From: Dechloromonas sp.
Lineage (GTDB): Bacteria; Pseudomonadota; Gammaproteobacteria; Burkholderiales; Rhodocyclaceae
Direction: 5' to 3'
Length of the DNA: 5,189 nt
Assembly: GCA_017302355.1 (NCBI GenBank)
Contig: JAFLDQ010000205.1
Location: forward strand, 1-5,189
Below the pieces are notes generated by a model, which was not told the DNA's origin, ran no database searches, and was given only the letters and a program-made list of their open reading frames with translations. Below are positions 1 through 4,839 of the stretch, in pieces (the first letter of the stretch is position 1; each line of letters starts with the position of its first letter). Position numbers and translations under genes: made by a program.

Positions 1-77
1 CGCGGCACCATGGAGCGAGGATCAGTCCACACGAGACGCCTTTCATGCATGCGGCCCGGACGCCGGAACGGCAAAGC

Positions 78-108
78 TTGTCCGGACCTTTTGCCAATGG
101 TACATAAT
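78..108 (+). promoter_or_regulatory. Weak promoter candidate for the ldtD-mepK pair
   Basis: TTGTCC at 78-83 resembles a -35 element and CATAAT at 103-108 is a 5/6 match to the -10 consensus, but the spacer is 19 bp, longer than the usual 17. Transcription would start near 115, leaving a leader of roughly 20-25 nt. The rest of 1-137 holds no gene I can support, although the tail or control region of a gene outside the window could lie there. The call rests on hexamer similarity only. Confidence 0.3.
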
Positions 109-125
109 GCGGGGCAATCCGCATT
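106..125. repeat. 7-bp perfect inverted repeat ahead of ldtD
   Basis: AATGCGG (106-112) and CCGCATT (119-125) are perfect reverse complements around the 6-nt spacer GGCAAT. The repeat overlaps the candidate -10 hexamer and ends 12 bp before the ldtD start. It could be a DNA-level operator. If transcription starts further upstream, it could instead be a small mRNA hairpin close to the ribosome entry site. There is no T-tract after it, so it is not a terminator. Confidence 0.45.
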
Positions 126-137
126 CCGCGAAATCAC

Positions 138-1766
138 ATGTCTCATATGTCATCGCCACCGTCCCCGTCCCGTTGCGGATCTTTCGCGACGCGGCATCTC
201 CCGGCGATCTGCCTGACGATCGCCCTGGAGATGCTCGGCATCGCGCCTGCCGGCGCGGCGGACACGCTGCGCTGGTTCAGCGACGGACGTCCGACGGCGA
301 CCGCGCGCAAGGCGGTCGATCTCCTCTCCAGCGCCGCCGAGGATGGCCTCGATGCCAACGACTATGGCGCCGAATTCCTGCGAAATGCCATCGAAAGCGC
401 AGCCAATGGTCCTGTTCCCGGCAACGACTCGCTGCTTCGGATCGATCAGGCGCTGACTTCCGCAACCCGGCGCTATCTCGCGGATCTGCGCTCCGGCCGC
501 ATCGACCCGCAGCAGCTCGCGGAAAACTACGGCGGCGCATCCGGGCCGGGATTCGACCCCGACGCCCTGCTGAATTCGGCAATTGCCGACGACCGTCTGG
601 CGGAAGCGGCGCGCGGCGCGCAACCCCCGCTCGCCCAGTACCGGGAGCTCCGGGAGGCGCTCGCCCGTTACCGGCTCCTGGCAGGGAATCCGGCCTGGCA
701 CAGGGCATTGCCGCCGCCGGCCGAAGGCAAGCTCCAGCCGGGGCAGGCTTATCCCGGCATCGCGGTCCTCGGCCAGCGGCTGAAGCTGCTCGGCGACCTG
801 CCGGCCAACGGCGCGCCGCCGGCACGCTACGAAGGCAGGCTCGTCGACGGCGTCAGGTCGTTTCAGGAACGCCACGGGCTGACGCCGGACGGCGTCGTCG
901 GCAAGGGCACCCTCGAGCAACTGAACGTCACGCCCGAAGCGCGGGTCAGGCAACTCGAACTGGCGCTCGAGCGCCTGCGCTGGACGCCGCTGCCGCCGGC
1001 ATCGCGCGCCATCGTCGTCAACATTCCGGAGTTCAGGGTGCGCGCCTACGAGGTGCGCGACGGCAAGGTCGAGGTCAAGGCTGCGATGAACGTCATCGTC
1101 GGCAATGCGGCCAAGACCCGGACGCCGATCTTCGACGCCGAGATGCAGTTCGTCGAGTTCAGCCCGTACTGGAACGTCCCGCCGTCGATCGCCCGCGGCG
1201 AAACGCTGCCCAAGCTGCGGCGCGAGCCGGGCTATTTCGATCAGCAGGGATTCGAATTCGTCGGCCGCGATGGCAGGGTGGTCAGCGGTTTTTCCGAGGC
1301 CAGCCTGGACGCGGTCCAGCGCGGGGAAATGCGCATCCGCCAGAGGCCCGGCAGGAGGAATGCGCTCGGCGACATCAAGTTCGTCTTTCCCAACAGCGAC
1401 AACATCTACCTGCACCACACGCCGACCCCCCATCTCTTCAAGCGCGACCGCCGCGACTTCAGCCACGGCTGCATCCGCGTCGAGGAGCCGGTGGCGCTGG
1501 CGAAATTCGTCCTCGCCGACGAGCCGGAATGGACCGAGGAGCGCATCGTCCAGGCAATGACCAAGGGCCGGTCGGCGACACTGCGCCTGCGGGAACCTTT
1601 TCCGGTGGTCATTGCCTACACCACCGCCGTCGTCCGGGACGGGAGGATTCATTTCTTCCCAGACATCTACGGCCAGGACAAGATCCTGGACGAAGCCCTG
1701 CGCCAGCGCGCGCCATCTCCGGGTGCTTTCAATCGCATTGCAATTGGCGCAAAATCGAACTACTAG
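138..1766 (+). CDS. ldtD: L,D-transpeptidase, YcbB/LdtD type, periplasmic
   Basis: A 542-residue exported enzyme predicted to form 3-3 (mDAP-mDAP) peptidoglycan cross-links and thereby bypass penicillin-binding transpeptidases. An N-terminal signal sequence has a hydrophobic stretch at about residues 21-36 and likely cleavage after AGA (about residue 40). Residues 55-180 fit the YcbB scaffold region. Residues 202-263 form a peptidoglycan-binding domain containing SFQERHGLTPDG. The YkuD catalytic domain runs from about 291 to 480, with IYLHHTP at 423-429 and the catalytic SHGCIRV motif at 442-448 (His443, Cys445, Arg447). It is somewhat shorter than E. coli LdtD (about 615 residues). No clear Shine-Dalgarno precedes ATG 138, and ATG 147 in the same frame is an equally possible start. 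The downstream endopeptidase gene begins 17 bp after the stop, so one mRNA is likely. Family assignment is secure; the LdtD name rests on architecture and on the neighbour. Confidence 0.93.
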   Translation: MSHMSSPPSPSRCGSFATRHLPAICLTIALEMLGIAPAGAADTLRWFSDGRPTATARKAVDLLSSAAEDGLDANDYGAEFLRNAIESAANGPVPGNDSLLRIDQALTSATRRYLADLRSGRIDPQQLAENYGGASGPGFDPDALLNSAIADDRLAEAARGAQPPLAQYRELREALARYRLLAGNPAWHRALPPPAEGKLQPGQAYPGIAVLGQRLKLLGDLPANGAPPARYEGRLVDGVRSFQERHGLTPDGVVGKGTLEQLNVTPEARVRQLELALERLRWTPLPPASRAIVVNIPEFRVRAYEVRDGKVEVKAAMNVIVGNAAKTRTPIFDAEMQFVEFSPYWNVPPSIARGETLPKLRREPGYFDQQGFEFVGRDGRVVSGFSEASLDAVQRGEMRIRQRPGRRNALGDIKFVFPNSDNIYLHHTPTPHLFKRDRRDFSHGCIRVEEPVALAKFVLADEPEWTEERIVQAMTKGRSATLRLREPFPVVIAYTTAVVRDGRIHFFPDIYGQDKILDEALRQRAPSPGAFNRIAIGAKSNY

Positions 1767-1783
1767 ATTCCGAGTCGAACCCC

Positions 1784-2344
1784 ATGTCGAATCCGCATAT
1801 CCACCACTCACGCCGCCTGTTTCTTAGTCGCGCGGCCAAGCTGGCCATGGCGGGCGTCGTCCTGCCTCTGGCCAAGCCCGCCCTTGCCGCGCTGCCCAAT
1901 GCGCGCAGCCTGGAATTCGATCACACCCATACCGGCGAGCGGGTTTCGGTCGTCTTTGCTGTCGGGACCCACTACGTCCCCGACGGGCTGAGCACGCTCA
2001 ATCGTTTTCTGCGCGACCATTACTCCGGCGAAATCGGCCAGATCGACCCGCAGCTGTTCGACCTGCTGTACAGGACACGTCAGGAACTCGGTTCCGACCA
2101 GCCCTTGCATGTCATTTCCGGCTACCGCTGCGCCGCCACCAATTCCCGCCTGCGCAACAGCCGTGGCGGCGGTGTCGCCCGCAACAGCCTGCACATGCAG
2201 GGCAAGGCGATCGACATCCGCATTCCCGGGGTCCCGCTTTCCGACCTCCGCGATGCCGCGATGTCGCAGAGCGTCGGCGGCGTCGGCTTCTATCCGCGCG
2301 ACAAGTTCGTCCATCTCGACACCGGCAAGGTGCGTCACTGGTAA
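1784..2344 (+). CDS. mepK: Tat-exported DUF882/M15-type murein endopeptidase (YcbK/MepK-like)
   Basis: A 186-residue protein predicted to be a periplasmic zinc peptidase acting on peptidoglycan cross-links. In E. coli the homologue MepK cleaves mDAP-mDAP 3-3 bonds, the product of L,D-transpeptidases. The N-terminus carries a twin-arginine signal, SRRLFL at residues 9-14, then a hydrophobic stretch and an ALA cleavage site near residue 35, which implies export in folded form. The core has ISGYR (111-115), His137 and Asp144 in an H-x6-D metal motif, and VHLDTG (176-181) supplying His177 and Asp179. All expected M15/DUF882 metal ligands are therefore present and the length is normal for the family. 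The start is set by the Tat motif; the Shine-Dalgarno is weak, so translation may depend on ldtD upstream. The specific 3-3 cleavage role is inferred from homology and from the neighbouring transpeptidase. Confidence 0.9.
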   Translation: MSNPHIHHSRRLFLSRAAKLAMAGVVLPLAKPALAALPNARSLEFDHTHTGERVSVVFAVGTHYVPDGLSTLNRFLRDHYSGEIGQIDPQLFDLLYRTRQELGSDQPLHVISGYRCAATNSRLRNSRGGGVARNSLHMQGKAIDIRIPGVPLSDLRDAAMSQSVGGVGFYPRDKFVHLDTGKVRHW

Positions 2345-2389
2345 GTTTCCCCGGTTTTTGCCGGTTTTCCGACGTCGACCGCAACCGTC
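2345..2389. other. Convergent gap between mepK and oxyR, weak terminator candidate
   Basis: Only 45 bp separate the two convergent stop codons. On the + strand CCGG (2351-2354), a 6-nt loop and CCGG (2361-2364) are followed by TTTT (2365-2368), a minimal hairpin with a 4-bp stem. This is too weak to call as a strong intrinsic terminator, so read-through or overlapping 3' ends between mepK and oxyR are possible. CGACGTCG at 2370-2377 is a short palindrome with no further support. Confidence 0.25.
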
Positions 2390-3295
2390 TCAGTCGAGCA
2401 GGTGATAGGCCGGCGATGTCAGCGCATGCACGGCCGCCAGCAGGGCGTCGATGGCCTTCGGGCGGACGAAGCCGACGCGCCAGGCGAGCGCGATGCGCCG
2501 CGACGGTTCCGGCGGCGAGAAGGGAATCACGCTGATCAGGTCGTTGCTGTACGGGTGACGCAGGGCGCCGTCCGGCAGCACGGAAACGCCGAGACCGGAC
2601 GCCACCATGCAGCGGATGGTGCCGATCGAGTGGCCGAGCCGGACATCGGTCTCCGGGCTGCTGACCTGCGGGCAGGCGCCCAGCACCTGGTCGCGGAAAC
2701 AGTTTCCGGCCTTCAGCAACAGCACCTCGTCGCCCGCCACCTCTTCCGGCGCGATGCATTCCTTGTTCTCCCACGGATGCCCGCGCGGGACGATCACCTT
2801 GAACGACTCGTCGTAGATCGGTCGCGTCAGGATGCCGGGCACATCGAAAGGCAGGGCGACAATGACGACGTCGACCTCGTTGTCGCGCAGCAGGTCGGCC
2901 AGGCTGGCCGTCATGTTCTCCTCGATCGCCAGCGGCATGCGCGGCGCCACCCGCTTCAGGGCGTGGATCAGCTGCGGCAGCAGATAGGGGCCGATGGTGT
3001 GGATGACGCCGAGACGCAACGGCCCGTCCAGCTGGTCACGTCCCTGCAGCGCGATCTGCCGCACCTTCTCCACCTCGAGCAAGGCCCGCTGCGCCTGCTC
3101 GACCACCCGGACGCCGACCGCGCTCGGGCTGACGAAGCCCTTGCCGCGCTCGAAAAGGTGGACCCCGAGTTCATCCTCGAGACGGGCGATCGCCACACTC
3201 AACGTCGGCTGGCTGACCGAACAGCGCTCGGCCGCCCGGCTGAAATTGCCGTCCTGCGCCAGGGCGACGATATAACGCAATTCAGTCAAGGTCAC
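2390..3295 (-). CDS. oxyR: OxyR, peroxide-sensing LysR-family regulator
   Basis: A 301-residue LysR-type regulator that senses H2O2 through a reversible disulfide and controls peroxide-defence genes. Residues 2-60 form the winged helix-turn-helix (FSRAAERCSVSQPTLSVAI at 18-36). The effector domain carries GNCFRDQVLGAC at 197-208, placing the redox cysteines at 199 and 208, the same numbers and spacing as E. coli OxyR. Thr100, Thr129 and Arg201, which contribute to the peroxide pocket in known OxyR structures, also match. The residue before Cys199 is Asn where E. coli has His198. I chose the GTG at 3295 because GGAGAG lies 5 nt upstream and it yields the canonical MTLTELRYIVAL start; an in-frame GTG at 3313 would add six atypical residues and lacks this site. 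It is divergent from the peroxidase gene and shares an OxyR-type operator with it. Confidence 0.95.
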   Translation of the reverse strand: MTLTELRYIVALAQDGNFSRAAERCSVSQPTLSVAIARLEDELGVHLFERGKGFVSPSAVGVRVVEQAQRALLEVEKVRQIALQGRDQLDGPLRLGVIHTIGPYLLPQLIHALKRVAPRMPLAIEENMTASLADLLRDNEVDVVIVALPFDVPGILTRPIYDESFKVIVPRGHPWENKECIAPEEVAGDEVLLLKAGNCFRDQVLGACPQVSSPETDVRLGHSIGTIRCMVASGLGVSVLPDGALRHPYSNDLISVIPFSPPEPSRRIALAWRVGFVRPKAIDALLAAVHALTSPAYHLLD

Positions 3296-3300
3296 GACGG

Positions 3301-3306
3301 CTCTCC
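3301..3306 (-). promoter_or_regulatory. oxyR ribosome binding site that decides the GTG start
   Basis: On the - strand GGAGAG is followed by a 5-nt spacer and GTG at 3295. This near-consensus Shine-Dalgarno places the start at 3295, not at the upstream in-frame GTG at 3313, because the site lies inside the extended reading frame. Confidence 0.85.
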
Positions 3307-3337
3307 ATGCCACGCGCGGAAACCAACATCCATGCCA

Positions 3338-3343
3338 ACTATA
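3338..3343 (-). promoter_or_regulatory. Candidate oxyR -10 element overlapping the OxyR operator
   Basis: On the - strand TATAGT is a 5/6 match to TATAAT and would give a start near 3331 and a leader of about 36 nt. The -35 hexamer 17 bp upstream (CTATAG) is poor. The element runs into the left end of the OxyR operator at 3341, so bound OxyR would cover the promoter. That fits the autorepression known for E. coli oxyR. Inference from position and hexamer similarity. Confidence 0.35.
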
Positions 3344-3377
3344 GGGACACCCTATGACGCCTATAGGTCAACCCCAT
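3341..3377. promoter_or_regulatory. OxyR operator between oxyR and the peroxidase gene
   Basis: Four elements are regularly spaced: ATAG (3341-3344), CTAT (3352-3355), ATAG (3363-3366) and CCAT (3374-3377), each separated by exactly 7 bp. This is the established 37-bp OxyR tetramer motif, ATAG-N7-CTAT-N7-ATAG-N7-CTAT, with 15 of 16 defined bases matching. The left half is also a perfect 6-bp dyad (ATAGGG, ACA, CCCTAT). A dimer pair would contact four consecutive major grooves. Its position in the divergent spacer suggests both oxyR autoregulation and control of the peroxidase. Confidence 0.88.
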
Positions 3378-3385
3378 AAAAATCA

Positions 3386-3399
3386 TTGACATAAATCAA
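3386..3399. promoter_or_regulatory. FNR/ANR-type (CRP-family) binding site
   Basis: TTGAC-ATAA-ATCAA matches the FNR consensus TTGAT-N4-ATCAA at 9 of 10 defined bases and is centred at 3392.5. If it acts at the class II position (-41.5), the peroxidase transcript would start near 3434, preceded by a modest -10 candidate GACAAT at 3421-3426. The first six bases also equal the -35 consensus TTGACA, but nothing resembling a -10 lies 17 bp downstream, so a regulator site is the better reading. Bacterial cytochrome c peroxidase genes are often FNR/ANR-controlled. Confidence 0.65.
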
Positions 3400-3405
3400 T
3401 ATCGG

Positions 3406-3436
3406 CAGTCCGCCCTGAAAGACAATGGTCGGACTG
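3406..3436. repeat. 7-bp inverted repeat ahead of the peroxidase gene
   Basis: CAGTCCG (3406-3412) and CGGACTG (3430-3436) are perfect reverse complements separated by 17 nt. The dyad surrounds the candidate -10 at 3421-3426. If transcription starts near 3434 it acts only as DNA, for example as an operator. If it starts near 3401, from the alternative -10 candidate CATAAA at 3390-3395, the repeat becomes a leader hairpin ending 14 nt before the ribosome binding site. Confidence 0.4.
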
Positions 3437-3450
3437 TTTAGCCAATCGAT

Positions 3451-3455
3451 GAGGG
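3451..3455 (+). promoter_or_regulatory. Ribosome binding site that decides the peroxidase start
   Basis: GAGGG sits 6 nt before ATG 3462. The in-frame ATG at 3456 directly abuts the site and could not be served by it, so the protein is read as starting MNRRIIS at 3462, two codons later than the longest reading frame. Confidence 0.8.
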
Positions 3456-3461
3456 ATGATA

Positions 3462-4469
3462 ATGAATCGCAGAATTATTTCCACAGCAATTTTCCTGCTC
3501 GGCGCCGGCCTTGCCAGCCAGACGTCGATCGCCGCCAGCCAGGAGCCGATCCAGCCGATCCAGCCGGCCAAGGTCACCAATCCAGCCCTGGTCGAACTCG
3601 GCAAGCAGCTCTATTTCGACCCGCGCCTGTCGAAATCTGGCTTCATCTCCTGCAATTCTTGCCACAACCTGTCGATGGGCGGCACCGACAACATCCCGAC
3701 TTCGATCGGTGACAAGTGGCAGCAAGGCCCGATCAACGCGCCGACGGTACTCAACTCCACGCTCAACGTCGCCCAGTTCTGGGACGGCCGCGCTGCCGAC
3801 CTCAAGGCGCAGGCTGGCGGCCCGATCGCCAACCCGGGTGAGATGGGATTCAGCCACACCCTGGCCGTCGGCATGCTGCAGACCATCCCCGGCTACGTCA
3901 CGCAATTCAAGAAAGCCTTCGGCAGCGACCAGATCGACATCGACAAGGTGACCAAGGCCATCGCCGCCTTTGAGGACACCCTGGTCACGCCGAACTCCCG
4001 CTTCGACAAGTGGCTGAAGGGTGACAAGAAAGCACTGACCGCCAACGAGCTGGCCGGCTACCAACTGTTCAAGGAAACCGGCTGCGTCGCCTGCCACAAC
4101 GGCCCGGCCGTCGGCGGCAATTCGTTCCAGAAGTTCGGCGTGGTCGAACCGTACAAGGGCGACAGCAAGGCCGAAGGCCGCGCTGCCGTGACCGGCAAGG
4201 ATGCCGACCGCTTCAACTTCAAGGTGCCGACCCTGCGCAATGTCGAAATGACCTATCCCTATTTCCACGACGGCGCTGCCAACACGCTGCCGGAAGCAGT
4301 CGACACGATGGCCCGCATCCAGCTCGGCAAGAAGTTCACCCCCGAGGAAAACGCCAAGGTCGTCGCCTTCCTGAAGACGCTGACCGGCGACCAGCCGAAC
4401 TTCAAGCTGCCGATCCTGCCGCCGTCGGCCGATGCGACGCCGCGTCCGACGCCGTTCGACAAGAAGTAG
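3462..4469 (+). CDS. ccpA: Periplasmic di-haem cytochrome c peroxidase
   Basis: A 335-residue protein that should reduce H2O2 to water in the periplasm using electrons from small c-type cytochromes or cupredoxins. A signal peptide covers residues 1-24, with likely cleavage after SIA. The peroxidatic N-terminal domain has C64-x2-C67-H68 and the electron-transfer domain has C208-x2-C211-H212. From memory of the Pseudomonas aeruginosa enzyme, offset 13 without gaps, Trp107, Gln117 and Glu127 match active-site Trp94, Gln104 and Glu114; Met283 in MARIQLG is the probable Met ligand. The position of the inhibitory distal His71 is Asp84, and no His occurs between residues 68 and 132, so reductive activation may not be needed. 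Residues 29-36 contain a small repeat (PIQPIQP) after the signal peptide, and the tail is proline-rich. Divergent from oxyR, with OxyR and FNR-type sites upstream and a terminator downstream. MauG-like oxygenase function is less likely, since the peroxidase active-site set is intact. Confidence 0.95.
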   Translation: MNRRIISTAIFLLGAGLASQTSIAASQEPIQPIQPAKVTNPALVELGKQLYFDPRLSKSGFISCNSCHNLSMGGTDNIPTSIGDKWQQGPINAPTVLNSTLNVAQFWDGRAADLKAQAGGPIANPGEMGFSHTLAVGMLQTIPGYVTQFKKAFGSDQIDIDKVTKAIAAFEDTLVTPNSRFDKWLKGDKKALTANELAGYQLFKETGCVACHNGPAVGGNSFQKFGVVEPYKGDSKAEGRAAVTGKDADRFNFKVPTLRNVEMTYPYFHDGAANTLPEAVDTMARIQLGKKFTPEENAKVVAFLKTLTGDQPNFKLPILPPSADATPRPTPFDKK

Positions 4470-4481
4470 GCATTCCATCGC

Positions 4482-4513
4482 AGAAGAACGGGGGCTGCGG
4501 CCCCCGTTCTTCT
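4482..4513. terminator. Strong intrinsic terminator after the peroxidase gene
   Basis: A perfect 14-bp stem (4482-4495 with 4500-4513) closes on the 4-nt loop TGCG, 12 bp after the stop codon. Each arm has a five-G or five-C core. The outer stem is A-rich on the left and T-rich on the right (GTTCTTCT), followed by TG, so it has a U-rich 3' edge in + orientation. The symmetry means it could also stop - strand transcripts from the right-hand gene. Confidence 0.88.
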
Positions 4514-4839
4514 TGTCCCGCCAGGTTTGGTCATCGCCAATCTGCCCGTGCGCTTCACTGGCGCCACCGGGAGAACCGTTGGCCCGCCACCCAACTGGCC
4601 GGCGAGACCCTCGCTTGCAAGTATCCCGGCCAAGGTCGGAAGCGGCGGGTCGCACCGGCAAGGTGCGCCACGGGTAGCCCGGCTGGCTGAAGACGGAGGG
4701 AATCTCGCCCGGGCCGGCCGCTGATTCGCGGCGGACCCGAACAGTGGCCTTTCCGTCATTCCTCCGCGACTTCGACCTCCCACTGCTCCCGGCGGATCGT
4801 GGCCGGCTGGCCGCGCGCAGACTGCGATGATCGCGGCGC
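4514..4839. other. Non-coding spacer with no convincing gene
   Basis: About 325 bp of GC-rich sequence between the terminator and the stop of the right-hand gene. The open frames here have unnatural composition and no credible start or ribosome site. The stretch contains a 23-nt near-copy (4654-4676) of the mepK 3' end, several short palindromic GC stretches (for example around 4711-4721), and GCGAT-G-ATCGC at 4824-4834. I could not match it to a known riboswitch, small RNA or mobile element by eye. Confidence 0.5.
4654..4676 (+). repeat. 23-nt near-copy of the mepK 3' end
   Basis: Bases 4654-4676 match 2321-2343, the last codons of mepK, at 21 of 23 positions, with a shared ACCGGCAAGGTGCG core. 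Both copies read TGKVRH followed by one residue and a stop (TAA in mepK, TAG here). Flanking sequence on either side does not align, so if it is a duplication remnant it is very short; coincidence in GC-rich DNA is possible. Confidence 0.3.

Noticed and set aside
56..92. CCGGAC (56-61) and GTCCGG (80-85) followed by TTTT (89-92), as a terminator of an upstream gene.
   Set aside because: Only 6-bp arms with an 18-nt loop, a gap before the short T run, and no upstream coding sequence visible.
1738..1766. An internal promoter for mepK (TTGCAA, 17 bp, TACTAG) at the end of ldtD.
   Set aside because: Both hexamers are poor matches (4/6 and 3/6); co-transcription with ldtD is simpler.
107..1783. 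A + strand frame open through the whole of ldtD and continuous with mepK (745 codons), suggesting a fusion.
   Set aside because: The upstream portion is Arg/Ala/Pro-rich shadow translation of ldtD; the recognisable protein in this frame starts at 1784 with a Tat signal.
150..1811. A 553-codon open frame antisense to ldtD.
   Set aside because: Its composition is that of an antisense shadow of a GC-rich gene, no domain is recognisable, and the + strand gene is certain.
2402..3379. A 325-codon + strand frame antisense to oxyR.
   Set aside because: Low-complexity Arg/Gln/His-rich shadow over a clearly identified oxyR.
3386..3414. TTGACA at 3386-3391 as a sigma-70 -35 element.
   Set aside because: The hexamer is perfect but no -10-like sequence occurs 16-18 bp downstream (TCCGCC there); the symmetric FNR-type reading explains more bases.
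3438..4661. A 407-codon - strand frame antisense to the peroxidase gene.
   Set aside because: It runs through the terminator and mirrors the codons of the peroxidase; no family features.
4527..4724. A 65-codon + strand frame, plus overlapping frames in the same spacer.
   Set aside because: Composition is not protein-like, no ribosome binding site, no recognisable motif; it follows a strong terminator without a promoter I can support.
4514..4839. A riboswitch or structured RNA (cobalamin, GEMM, glycine and RNase P types considered).
   Set aside because: None of the conserved core motifs of these classes could be found on either strand by eye.
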